A stretch of 64,000 nucleotides of DNA from NCBI GenBank assembly GCA_032871835.1, contig CM065296.1:4970001-5034000 (forward strand), written 5' to 3'. Shown here in pieces: positions 51,757-62,351 of this stretch. The stretch's first letter is position 1, and the number at the start of each line of letters is the position of its first letter. The position numbers were made by a program, and so were the translations under genes. The notes under the pieces were generated by a model. It did no database searches. It was not told where the DNA came from and saw only the letters and a list, made by a program, of their open reading frames with translations. The DNA comes from Dipteronia dyeriana (taxonomy: Eukaryota; Streptophyta; Magnoliopsida; Sapindales; Sapindaceae).

Positions 51757-51757
51757 A
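51605..51757 (+). mobile_element. tRNA-derived SINE-like unit, copy 2, with (AAT)n tail
   Basis: The unit resembles that at 49515: an A-box-like GGTTTGATTCGATAGTAAAC, the B-box TTGCGGGTTCGAGTC, and the body word AATATTGTAATACTT. It ends in an (AAT)n microsatellite, into which the 1.69 kb solo LTR is inserted. Confidence 0.6.
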
Positions 51758-51762
51758 ATAAT

Positions 51763-53456
51763 TGTTAACCGAAAAAGCTAGCAACACCTATAAGGAAGCA
51801 TTTTCCTCGCCCAAGAGGACCCGGTACCAGGAGGAACTCGGTCCGCCATGACTTGATTCCAGAAAAGATCGGTCCACAAGAACCCCCGGTACCAGGAGGA
51901 ACTCGGTCCGCCATGACTTGATTCCAGAAAAGATCGGTCCACAAGAACCCCCCCCCCCCCCAATGAGGGCCCAACAATCACACGATCAAGGCTAGATGTT
52001 AGGTCCGGCCCCAGTCCATCAAGACCCGACCTCATTAGGGTCTCGACCTCATGCAGGCCCGATCTTTAGGAAAGTCAGGACCCGATCCCACAAGAACCTG
52101 GCCTTAGAGAGAAACAATAGTCATCCGGCTCTCATGGATATCAGATCCTGTTGGTGGATCCGACTCAACACTTGGGGGTCTGTTGTTAGAAAGCGGGACC
52201 GAACAACCATTAACAAGCCCTCAATCATCCCAAGAACCTTCTAGAATGACTCAAACACCTTCTTCAAGCATCGATCCACGATCAAGGATGATGTTAACCC
52301 TACAGTGGAGTCATATGTTTTGAAAAGGAAGCTGGGGCAACCTATGAAAGGGACTTGGCAATTAATGTTGAAGTAATATGCATAATTTAAGGAAAGATAG
52401 AGGTCCAGCGGGTGAGATCCTTTAATAGTTGTGCCTCACCAATGAACGAATCTCACTTCATCTAAGCCCTACCCATTGTCAACTATGCCATACACGAGGA
52501 AGGTAGTTGCGTTCTTCTCAGCAAAACGGATGCAAAAAAAGCACATAAGCTGAAGAAAGAAACCATGGAGAAAATCGTTTGGTAGTATGCAGAGGGGCAG
52601 ATGATGATGTTGTCTCCTACATGATGAATAAGTGAAAACGATAACTCTTGCTAATAAAGAGCGTCCCCAGCCAATCCAAGCACCACAAATAGCCACCAAA
52701 GTGCCATGCTAACCCCTCCAAAGTGCCTGAAACTGCATTGATGGATCAATCACGTCCCTCTGAGGTGTGTGTCATCCACTAGCCCATTTCAAAGTGTCGG
52801 CGAGGATACACTGGCCATCCTCACATACCCATACCAACACCAGATCAGTAAAAAAGTCTAGGTGGCACCATCATTACCATCTTAAGGACGCCACTTGGCA
52901 CTCGACCAAAGGGGACTGTGAGGATTGAGACTAGCTTTTCCCGTCTAAGGGAACATCCCTCACTAACTAACTCAAGGCCACTCTATAAATACACCAACTC
53001 AATAAGAGAGAGGGATTGGGCAGCAGAAGACCTTCGAGACCTTAAAAGAAAGAGAACCCTACTTGGGTTACCACTCTCCTATAAAAAGCTCTGTATTGTC
53101 CATCCTACTTAGTTACATCCCCTTTCGTCAACCCTATTGTAAACCCCTTTTGCTCCGACCTCCATTAAGTTTTTGTGTATGCATAAAGGCCATGAACAAT
53201 GTATTCCCATTTAAGCTAATTAATAAAGTTATGTCAATTTCGATTGCTACTTTTCGTTAATATACATTCACATCAATCTCAGGGCAGAGCCCTGTCTCTT
53301 GGCGTTAGTCCCTGGTAGGTAGACCCTGTAAATCCACAGATTCGACCTCGGTTATGCAAGGTAGAGCCCTCTAGCCAGTCCGCACTAACCGCGGTGTACC
53401 AATACGCCGCGGTCAACTGGTTCCTCGGAAGTCCTCACTGGATTTTAAGGGTAACA
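51763..53456 (+). mobile_element. Solo LTR (family B), 1694 bp
   Basis: It starts TGTTAACC, ends GGGTAACA, and is flanked by the perfect 5-bp duplication ATAAT (51758-51762 and 53457-53461). Internal landmarks in LTR order are a TATA box TATAAAT at 52984, about 210 bp of transcribed leader, and AATAAAG at 53221. No primer-binding site, polypurine tract or pol sequence adjoins it, so it is a solo LTR. It is far richer in G+C than its surroundings. Superfamily is uncertain; length and composition suggest Ty3/gypsy. Confidence 0.85.
51821..51950 (+). repeat. 65-bp tandem duplication plus C15 run in solo LTR B
   Basis: Two apparently identical 65-bp units start CCGGTACCAGGAGGAACTCG at 51821 and 51886. 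A run of about 15 cytosines (51947-51961) follows the second unit. Confidence 0.9.
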
Positions 53457-53584
53457 ATAATAAAATATTCGTACTCGTATTAATGAAATCGTAGATCATT
53501 ATATCCTCTTCCACTAAGTCTCTAAATAAATATCATACCACATGTTGGACCCATATTTGGTTCAAACCTACCCATAACTCTACA

Positions 53585-54033
53585 TTGATTGGTTACACGG
53601 ATTGTGATAAGGCAGGATCGATGGATGACACGAAAAGTACTTCAGGATATACATTCTCTTTGGGCTCATGATTATTCTCATGGGCATTCAAGAAACAAAA
53701 CAATGTAGCACAGTCATCAGCAGAAGCAGAATACGTCGCAGCGGCTACTACAACTAGTCAAGCTATACGGTTAAGAAGAATATTCGAAGATATGGGTGAA
53801 AAATATAATCAAGCTACAACGATCCTTTGCGATAGCAAATCCGTAATTGTAATGGCCAAAAATTCTGTCTTCCATAGTCGAACAAAACAATTTGCAATCA
53901 AGTATCACTTCCTGAGAGAGGTTTTGCAGGACTAGAGAACAATTAGCACATATTTTCACTAAGGCCTTGCCGAACGAAAGATTGGAACTACTTTGAAGCA
54001 TGATGGGAGTCACTATAATGTGCATCAAGGAGG
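53585..54033 (+). pseudogene. Ty1/copia RNase H relic
   Basis: The frame from 53591 reads GYTDCDKAGSMDDTKSTSGY, then QSSAEAEYVAAAA, then CDSKSVIVMAKNSVFHSRTK and KYHFLREV. This is the order of a copia RNase H domain (TSGY, SSAEAEY, CDN-like, HSRTKHI). The usual AGC tryptophan context is altered, there is an in-frame stop near 53667, and a stop/frameshift follows REVLQD before EQLAHIFTKALPNERLELL. A short internal deletion is likely there. Integrase and reverse transcriptase are absent. Inactive remnant. Confidence 0.85.
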
Positions 54034-54425
54034 AGTGATGAAACTGGTGTTGCACGTTCTAAAATGTTATACATTCTAGAAATAAAACCAAACAAAATTC
54101 TAGTTGCTTCTAGTTTCTTCCAGTTAATTCATGAGTTAAGGAATTAACTAAAGACAATTAAAAGAATTTTGTGGAACAGTAGATAAGCTACTAGAATCTT
54201 CTATCAATTTCTTAACCTTGTAATAACCGATATAGTGAACCTATAAATATGTTTCACCATTAATATTTTGAATGTACAAAAACAACACGACTTGTAAAAC
54301 AGAGTGTTCATATACTTTAATAAAAACAGAGGAGAAAATAAGCTCTTTACTTTCTACGACCAATTCTTTAACAAAATCTCTTTCGTCTTTGTAACAACTG
54401 TGTTTCAACTATCTACGGATTTTAA
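54034..54425 (+). mobile_element. Probable 3' LTR of the copia relic
   Basis: It directly follows a polypurine-like AAGGAGGAG and begins TGATGAAACTGG. It contains a TATA-like TATAAATATG (54242) and AATAAAAAC (54322) in LTR order. The right end is not clear because no second copy is in the window. Confidence 0.55.
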
Positions 54426-54499
54426 CAAACATGAATCACAGGTCATAACTTTGTGTTACTTAATTATAGTTCAAGCGTTTAATTTTGTCAAAATCCCGA

Positions 54500-54532
<33 letters not shown>

Positions 54533-57170
54533 ACACGAATGTTTTAAACGATTATTAAAAAAAAAATCTCAAGGCGGACTCCGTACAAAATACAACCTTG
54601 CGATATCCGAGAAAGGGACAGAGGCGGTTCAATTGGCCAAATATAAGTCGGTTGACCTATTGACACGCGTACATATTGCTCTCTTCCAGGTGTCCTCTAT
54701 CAGATCCTTTTTGGGCTAATAAAATGCTGCAAATTACCAAACTAACCTCAGACTCCCCGTGTGCAGCGTGTGCTTGGGTTGGAGTTCGTGGTCTCTTTAA
54801 AGCGTTTCTCGGTTTCTTTGACCCAAAGCAGTCTGCCCTTTATACGTGTTTGGCAATCAACGGCATGTGTCAACTTTTTAGTACTATCTTGTGAATTGTG
54901 AGCCCTTGGATTCTCTTATGTCCCTTTCCCCTTACGTGATTTTTGGGGTTTTGTTTTCGTGAATGTTATCTTGTAATTAAAGCAAATCTTTAATTATATT
55001 GATTTAATCGAAATGAAATGATTTGTTTTAATTTTAACTATTTAAGTTTAAACGTGGCAGGATATTTATAATGTGTTGACTGTTGAGAATTGAGATTATT
55101 ATTCAAGAATTAAGTGGGAGTATTTTGTCTATATTCAATGTAAAGTTAATATAACGCGGATGAAGTTAAATCAATTAAAATTAATAAATTTACGTTTTGA
55201 TTTTAATATCTCACCCATTAATATACTCTTAATCCAATAGTTAAGATTTAAATGTATTTATAATTTTTAAATTAAAATTACATATATAATTGAGATGATA
55301 AAATTAAAATTTTAAATTATAAATTTAAATAATTTAACGGTTTAACCTGACTTTATATATATAGGTAGTGTTAATATGTATATCCTAGTAACTAATTTAT
55401 TTTTATGCATGAAAATAAAAAACCATATTTACCATTGTATTTATTATCTTATTATAATAAATATATTTTTTAATTTCTTTTTATAAAAATAAATTAATTA
55501 TTATATTGTATCTTTAGGACACAGTTTAACATCGTATATATTTTTTGTTTAATTTATAATATTCTAAATTTGAGATACACAATCCTAACTTTATATATAT
55601 TTGTTTACTTTTTAATATGAATTAAATCACAAAGGTTTTTTTATAATGGAAATTACAAAATATTTTAATAATGAGAAGAAAATGTAACGAAATTAGAATG
55701 TAATATATTATCGTAGTTTTGGTCAAAACATACGTTCACATAAATATAAAAATAGGGAATGTTGAAACTTTAGTCATATAATATGTTATGGTACACTAAA
55801 AATAGATGGACACAATAAAGTTTTATCTTGAAATAATTAATTTGACTAATTAAATCAATGATATTAAAATTTCAAGTAAATCCCACCAATTGTTTCACAT
55901 ATATGTGCTCCAAGATCAATTTAGTATGCAAAAAACTCTAACTATGTCCTACCAAATGATTAAAAAAAATAATGACTTTGAAAATGAATAGATCTCTAAA
56001 ATAATTTAATTCGATATTCAAATTTCAAAGAAAAATATCATGTAACCAAACCAAATATAAGGATCCAAATAAAAATGGGTTGTTGAATGAACTCAATTGA
56101 GTACCATTATAGGAAGTCGAGTGCCCCCACCTGCCCACAGAATTATTTCATGATGGCATTCCTGTAATTATAATGAAGAACAAGGGCAATTTATTAAAAG
56201 GTTGGATAATTATCTCACCGGTAGCTCCGCACCCACGTCAGCTAACCAGTCTCCTCAATCGAGGTTTAGGTGGGGGTCAATCGCCCAACAACTATTATTC
56301 TACGCGCTTTCCAGGATATTAAACACCACGCACCGCCAATGATTTTTTTTTTCTTTTGCATATAGACTAATGGACCCGCTTTTTTCCTATTTAGTTATGT
56401 AATAATTAATAAGATCATTCAAGAGAATTTCTCAACAAAAATGAGAAATAAAAATGAGAGAAGATTGATTTATAAAAGTAAGATAATTAGAGTATGTCAA
56501 TGCAAAAATTGTTGCATATAAATTATTATTGATACGATAACAATATCAATATACTTGTTTTCTATGTGATATAAATATAGACTTGATAAATAATCAATTT
56601 AAAATTTGATTTCTAATATTTTTGTCTAAAAGACATTTTATTTTAATGACGTGTCCAAATTTATTTTCTATTTTCTTTTTTATTTTATTTCCTTATCGAA
56701 ATTATATGAAAAATTAATATCAAATTAAAATGTTTGTTGAGTCAACCTTAAAAAGAGTCGTGCAACAGATCGTCTAAAGGTGGACGGTCATGTTGACAAT
56801 ATATATATATTTTTTATCATATCAGTTTGAGGTTGAATATGTGTAACTGTATTTGAGAAATATTTTTTAACATAATATCTATTAATCCTACATGACATCT
56901 CATTTTGTTATATATATATTGTATTTTTTAGTTAATTAATTTGAATTATATATACAATTTAAACTAATTTTAATTTGTTGTAAAATATAATCCTATACAA
57001 ATCTGATTATGTAACCCATTTCTTTTTCTAAAATTTTGCTAATTAATTTATTTAAAAAATCAGATTTTATATATAAAAAAATGTGATATGATATTTGAAT
57101 TATTTTATGGCTAACAAGTTTATGCATTGAGATTTCTTACAATCATGTAAAGAAATGATTCATTTATATT
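54426..57170. other. Long AT-rich intergenic region with two GC-richer islands
   Basis: A (TA)n microsatellite lies at 54504-54532. Two islands stand out: 54560-54960 and 56190-56350. Neither shows a recognisable protein or RNA. The 72-codon open frame at 54676-54894 has no domain that I recognise. Confidence 0.45.
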
Positions 57171-57609
57171 GTCATCTCTATTGCAATGATAAGTCATTGT
57201 ATCAATGCTATAATTTAGTATAAAGTAAAAAAAAAAATGCTCCAATATAATGTTAAAAGTTGTGACATATGTTATAATTTGTATCAAAATTACCATAATA
57301 TATAACATATGTCAATTTTGACACGGTAATAAATACAGTTGTATTTGTTGATTTTTTAATTTAAAAAAAAAAAAATTGGTAGGAAAAATTGAAATTGAAA
57401 CAAATCTAAAAAACATTCAATGCATTCATTGAATGGATTGGTTGTATTAATTGTATTTTAGAATTTTAAATAAAAAAATAGCATATCAAATAGAATTTTG
57501 TATTTAAGTATAATGTTAAAATGAAGTGTCAAATATAACAATTTACTATTTTTTGTGTGCTAAAGTTGGTATTAATATTGGCATAACATATATGTATGGA
57601 AGATGGTCT
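57171..57609. mobile_element. MITE, family M copy 3 (degenerate)
   Basis: It follows the order of copy 1: CATCTCTATTGCAATG, TCAATGCTATAATTTAG, ACATATGTCAATTTTGACAC, then an AT-rich centre and GTGTGCTAAAGTTGGTATTA. It is more diverged than the other two copies. Confidence 0.55.
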
Positions 57610-58406
57610 TATAAAGAGAGATTTTAAACATAAATATTTGTTTGATGTAAATTCAACCATTTAAATTAATTCATGTACTTTTTATACAAAATTAGATAAA
57701 GAACATAAAAATGAATAAATATTGAGATTGTAAATTTAAGTTTTAAATTACCATAATATGATCTTATAAAATATAAACACACGTATCAAGTTTATTATAT
57801 TAATTTGGTTGTTGTCACTGATCTTATAAATTCAAAATTTGAAAATTTCTTCCATATTTATTTATTAATTTTGTTTTATAATTTAAAACTTCATCACACC
57901 TTATATATATTTAGCAAGTTAAACTAAAAATTAAAATTATATAACTAACAAACAACTTACAAATTTTAACATATTTAAAATTTAATATGTTTTTCATTGT
58001 AAAAAAAATGAAAAATGTGTTACTTTATCCAGATTTAGTATTCAAATTTGGTGTATAAATGATGTCGAAACAGTTTAAACCATTCATTTAAATTATTAAA
58101 ATCTAATACATTTTAAATAAATCGATAAAATTATTACCGCTCCATTTGAGCATAAAATTCAGATAAAATAACATTATTAAATTTCAAATACACCAAAACA
58201 AATTCATAATTTCATAACAAAATCATATATTTGTCAAAAATCTCCATCAAAATTAGGAAACTATTGTCCTATAATCAAATAGGGAATAAAAAAAAATAAT
58301 AATTAAAAATAAAAATGAAAATGAAAATTCGTGTAAAGCACGGATTATTTGTGAGAGTGATTCAAAATTTGCTTTCTTGCCCTCCACGTCCGCTTTGATT
58401 TTTCCC
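57610..58406. other. AT-rich region before the PNRC-motif gene
   Basis: No ORF, repeat or RNA gene stands out. The last ~100 bp are the proximal promoter of the next gene. Confidence 0.5.
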
Positions 58407-58488
58407 TATAAAACCAACCCCACTCCGCCACAACAAAGACTCATCAAAATTACTCTCTCTCTCTCTCTCCTCTCCCCCTCTCTCTCTC
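58407..58488 (+). promoter_or_regulatory. TATA box and CT-rich leader of the PNRC-motif gene
   Basis: TATAAAA at 58407-58413 is followed 39 bp later by a CT repeat (58452-58488). No ATG was seen between the TATA box and the start at 58751, so the ~300-nt leader appears free of upstream ORFs. Confidence 0.75.
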
Positions 58489-58750
58489 ATTGAATTTTGT
58501 TTCCCTGAAACCCTAGTTCCTCTTTTTTTTTTCTCGTTCGAATTAGAAAAAAAAAAGGAGTTTTCAAAATTCTTGCTGAGCGGTTTTCCTTTCTGAAAGA
58601 TTTTAATTATTTCCCTTCTCGTTGGGCTTTTGTGAATATTTTTCCTTCAAATTGAATTCTCTCTACAGTATTAGATCAATTTCTTTGATTTCTTTTGATC
58701 GAAATCTCTCTTAGTTGTTTTGATTTTGTTTCTTCTTTGATTCGATTAAA

Positions 58751-59401
58751 ATGACTGTAGCAGTTCTAAACCCTCAAGATTGTCTTAGTGGTAAAGAATA
58801 TCGATTCTCGAAGCAGCCCTTGATTTCTCCTACGAAGGATCCGCGAAACTCTAACCCTAATTTCAACAACAACCGGTCAAACCGGGTTCAACAACTGCCC
58901 AACCGCACCAAGCGGAGCCCACCCAGGTCCCTCAGGAACCCGCCTCCGCCACGCCCCGTCGTTCCCAAGGCTCCGGCGAAGACAAACCTCGTGATGGGCC
59001 AGGTCAAGATTCTGAAACGCGGCGAGGATCTCAGCCTCGCGACGGCGGCGCAGAAGCTAGTTTCGGTGGATCTGAAGTCTGCGTCGGCGGTGCAGAAGCC
59101 TGTGTCGGCGGAGCCCGAGAAGAAGAAGAAGGGCGGTGCTGTTGTCCAGAAACGTACGGATCCAGATCTTGGATCCACTGAGAGGCTTGGACCGGAGCCC
59201 GGCTCAGTCCCGGTTCAGATCCGGCTCTCTGAGTCGAAGAACAGAGCCCCGAGCTTCTATGCTGGGTCAGCTTTTGTCACCTCGCCACCTCCTAGCTCGC
59301 TTCCTCTGCCTGCCTTCTTCACGAAGAAGAGTGTCGCGACCCTCAAAACAGACGATGCAACTAGCGATCTGAGAAGGATTCTGAAGCTGGACATGTTGTG
59401 A
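58751..59401 (+). CDS. Proline-rich PNRC-motif protein
   Basis: Single-exon gene for a 216-residue basic, proline- and serine-rich protein, probably largely disordered. The C-terminal region carries the proline-rich nuclear receptor coactivator (PNRC) motif: FYAGSAFVTSPPPSSLPLPA starts at about residue 169, followed by FF, and the chain ends DLRRILKLDML. In animals the SSLPLPxF-type motif of PNRC2 contacts the decapping machinery. Plants have several such small proteins, and a role in mRNA decay is a reasonable inference, not shown here. The middle has short Lys-rich (EKKKKGG) and Ala/Ser/Val-rich repeats (residues ~96-122). The coding region is much richer in G+C than its surroundings, which supports a real gene. 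Confidence 0.85.
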   Translation: MTVAVLNPQDCLSGKEYRFSKQPLISPTKDPRNSNPNFNNNRSNRVQQLPNRTKRSPPRSLRNPPPPRPVVPKAPAKTNLVMGQVKILKRGEDLSLATAAQKLVSVDLKSASAVQKPVSAEPEKKKKGGAVVQKRTDPDLGSTERLGPEPGSVPVQIRLSESKNRAPSFYAGSAFVTSPPPSSLPLPAFFTKKSVATLKTDDATSDLRRILKLDML

Positions 59402-60384
59402 AGTGTGAAGAATTGATAATCATGGTGGTCTCTCCAATGGAAAGGCAATTTGGTTTCTCTAATTATCGGCCATCTCCCTTATTTTTTCAACGGGAAGATG
59501 GATCGAGTTGGCTGGTAGTTTTTTTCATATGCTTCAAGTATGTAATCGTAGTAGTACATCATAGTAGTACTATTTGGTATGTTAAAAAGGAATTTATGTA
59601 TAGTTTCTTTAATTTAGGGTTTAGTTTTCGTATGGGTTTGTTTAGGTCACTTAATGGGTGTGTTTGTCATTGGTCTATTGATCTTAATTTTATTTTGGTT
59701 GGGTAAGTGATAGTTTTAAAGGTGTTTAGGTATGTGTTTGGTGATGTCGATGTGATGTTGTCTATAGCGTGTCGGGGTATGATTGTATGAATTGTGTATG
59801 ATGATGGTTGTATCCCTTTTAATTATGTAGCAAGGAGTTTCCAATTTCTGAATAAGAGTATTAGTCTTGTTTAGTAATTATTTGATTGCAGTTTGAAATT
59901 GTGTACCTACAGACGATGATGGAACTACTCTTTTGTTTTTTTAGTTTGATTTGTGGAAAGTGCTTACATTCCTTTTCAAAGTCGATAGTGATTTCATTTG
60001 AATTTGATTCCAATCTCACTATTTTGTAATTGTGAGTGAAAGAGGATGTTGTCTCTTTCATCGCCAATCCCTTATACTACTTTGGTGGGTGACTTGGTAA
60101 GTCGGCAAATAGTCTTGTGATGCTTTTCTTCTTTTTGGGGTATAGTATAGTTTTGGTTTTTGATCCTTTTGAGAATTGTCGGAGTTGAGGTTATGAATTT
60201 GCTGTATACTACTGTTGGAATTGAATTCTTTGAAGTGAAATCAAATTGAAGTAACAGTGGTAGTTGGGTAATAGTAACACAGCAATTCTTCTGATTTTTA
60301 TTTTTTTTTGTTGTTGCGAGGATTTGTTTTTGTTAGTTTCAGCTTTCTTTGAACAATATGCTTTTTGAGTATTGACTTCAAAAA
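59402..60384. other. 3' UTR and downstream spacer of the PNRC-motif gene
   Basis: T/G-rich sequence with chance ORFs only (one of 102 codons directly overlaps the stop). Several ATTTTAT/AATAA-like words could serve as poly(A) signals. Confidence 0.5.
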
Positions 60385-60485
60385 AAGTTATAGCAATTGT
60401 GTTATTATACAGGCTCTGTCAAAGGTTTTATAGCAATTGTGTTATTATATACAGGCTCTCTCTGTCAAAGGTTTTATAGCTGTCT
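60385..60485 (+). repeat. Tandem repeat, about 2.5 units of 40-46 bp
   Basis: The unit contains TTATAGCAATTGTGTTATTA, then a CAGGCTCT-CTGTCAAAGG block. The second unit has extra TA and CTCT dinucleotides. Confidence 0.8.
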
Positions 60486-60572
60486 CAAATCTTATCTGTG
60501 GATTTTTGCATTGCAACTTGCAATGATGCTTGTGGCTGTAGGTTTCTTTGCTTTTGACGATTCAGAATTATT

Positions 60573-61095
60573 AGAGCATCTTCGATCGGTTTGGAAGGTT
60601 TTTAAATAGTGTCACAATAATATTCGTATTTAAAAAAAAATATTAGTACCTTCACTGTAATTGTTTATAGTCTAAGTACGTATTTATTTTATGATCATCG
60701 GTTAGAAATTCTAGACTTTATACTCTTTAATTTTTTTTTTACTACATTTTCTCCGTATTTAGTTTAGATAATTGTATTGGAGAATGTTTCTAACCTTTGT
60801 AGTATTTATCATATTTGACATTTTATTTTTTCTAAATGTATAATAGCATCGGATATTTATAATTAATATTTCCTTTACGAATAAGTGTAGTCATACCCTT
60901 AAGTAGTTCTACCGCATGAGCTAAAAACTTTTGACTTTTTAGAAAACGTTTCAGATTATCATCTCGGACATGACCAAAGATGCTCCGTTTAATATCATTA
61001 GGTGATAATTGTATTGGAGAATGTTTCTAACCTCTGTAGTATTTATCATATTTGACATTCTAAATGTATAATAGCATTAGAAATGCTCTCTCAAC
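60573..61095. mobile_element. Possible MITE with internal 80-bp direct duplication
   Basis: The left end reads AGAGCATCTTCGATCGG and the reverse complement of the right end reads AGAGCATTTCTAATGC, a degenerate terminal pair. Inside, an ~80-bp segment is repeated at 60767-60847 and 61014-61080 (both begin GATAATTGTATTGGAGAATG). No coding capacity. Confidence 0.45.
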
Positions 61096-62351
61096 CTTCT
61101 AGAGAGTTTGTTGCTTATAGAGAGATTTTACAGAAACTACAGGATGACAATGGAAGAGATCATCTTAAGTCTTAACTAATAGCTTGATGTGCGGTGTGCG
61201 CTTAATTTTCTGACGCATTCATTTTCTGGTATGTACATGGTCTGTATTCTGAAATGTGAGCTCAACACTGGCTTTCATGAATCTTTTGCTTGATCATCAA
61301 ACCTCAGCGGGTCATGAATTGATAATCAGGTCCATGAGTTTTCAATATAAATTTGTTAAGTTAATATTAAACAAACAGAAATTGTGAAGATTTTGGGATT
61401 GCTCTCGTATTTAAAACCAATAGAAATCAAGCCAATTTGAGTCTTGAAAGCATCTCAAATTACTTTACTTGTTTTCAAAACTCAAAGCTCTTAGAAATTC
61501 TACTCCAAAGTTCAGAATCACCGGAGAAAATACCCTTTTGTCAGCTTTTGACTTTAGTTTTGTTTTTTTACTGTTCTGCGAATCCAATCGGTTTAAAATC
61601 GAGTCCCTGGTGTGGATTCAATTACTATTATAAAAACACCCTCACCAACTTTTCTTTTAGATCTCATGTTACTAAGAGAGATATCAATAGCAATTGATAC
61701 TCGTGTTGTTATTTAATGTATGCTTGAAAGTTGAAAAGCCATGTAAATGCATCAAGACTCGAGCACTGTTGAGCATTTTTTTGTTGTTGAGATTTTTGGT
61801 AATCATAATGTGGCTGTGAATATTGTAGGTGGTCTCAATTATTGGCCTAGAGTTGAGTGCTGGGTCCTTGCTTTTTTGGTTTCATTTGCTTTTCTTTTTT
61901 TTCTTTTTTCTTTTTATTTTTTATTCATTCAGCTGATTGTCATAACCTAACAAAATTTATGATTCCTTGTTATGTATCTGGTTTTATTAGGCCATCACTC
62001 CCATGCCATTATACCACCAATCCACCATTGTGTGTGATCTTGGGCTTCTATAAATAATTTGCCTTTCTTTCTTTTTTTTTTCAGTATTCTTATTACTATT
62101 TTGTTTTTCAACTTTTGGGGTGGGGTTGCAATTACTACCTTTAAAGAGTGCATTTACTCACTGTAAATGAAATTGAGAAGTAATTAAATTCTATTGATGA
62201 TAGAATTAGTAACTTAATTCCTTAGTGAAAAAGGGTCCGTCGGAACCTATGTTCGATTTAGATATCTAATCTCACAGACTCAGGTCTCTATTCTTACAAC
62301 ACCACAGAAACATATGATTATAAAATGTTTATTGTAAAACTCAAACCCCTA
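61096..62351. other. Intergenic, no gene supported
   Basis: T-rich sequence with chance ORFs of low complexity. Nothing recognisable. Confidence 0.5.

Noticed and set aside
54676..54894. 72-codon open frame
   Set aside because: Protein shows no family features; kept only as an observation on a GC-richer island.
59398..59706. 102-codon open frame overlapping the PNRC-gene stop
   Set aside because: It is most likely 3' UTR; the peptide has no domain and the upstream gene is clearly in another frame.
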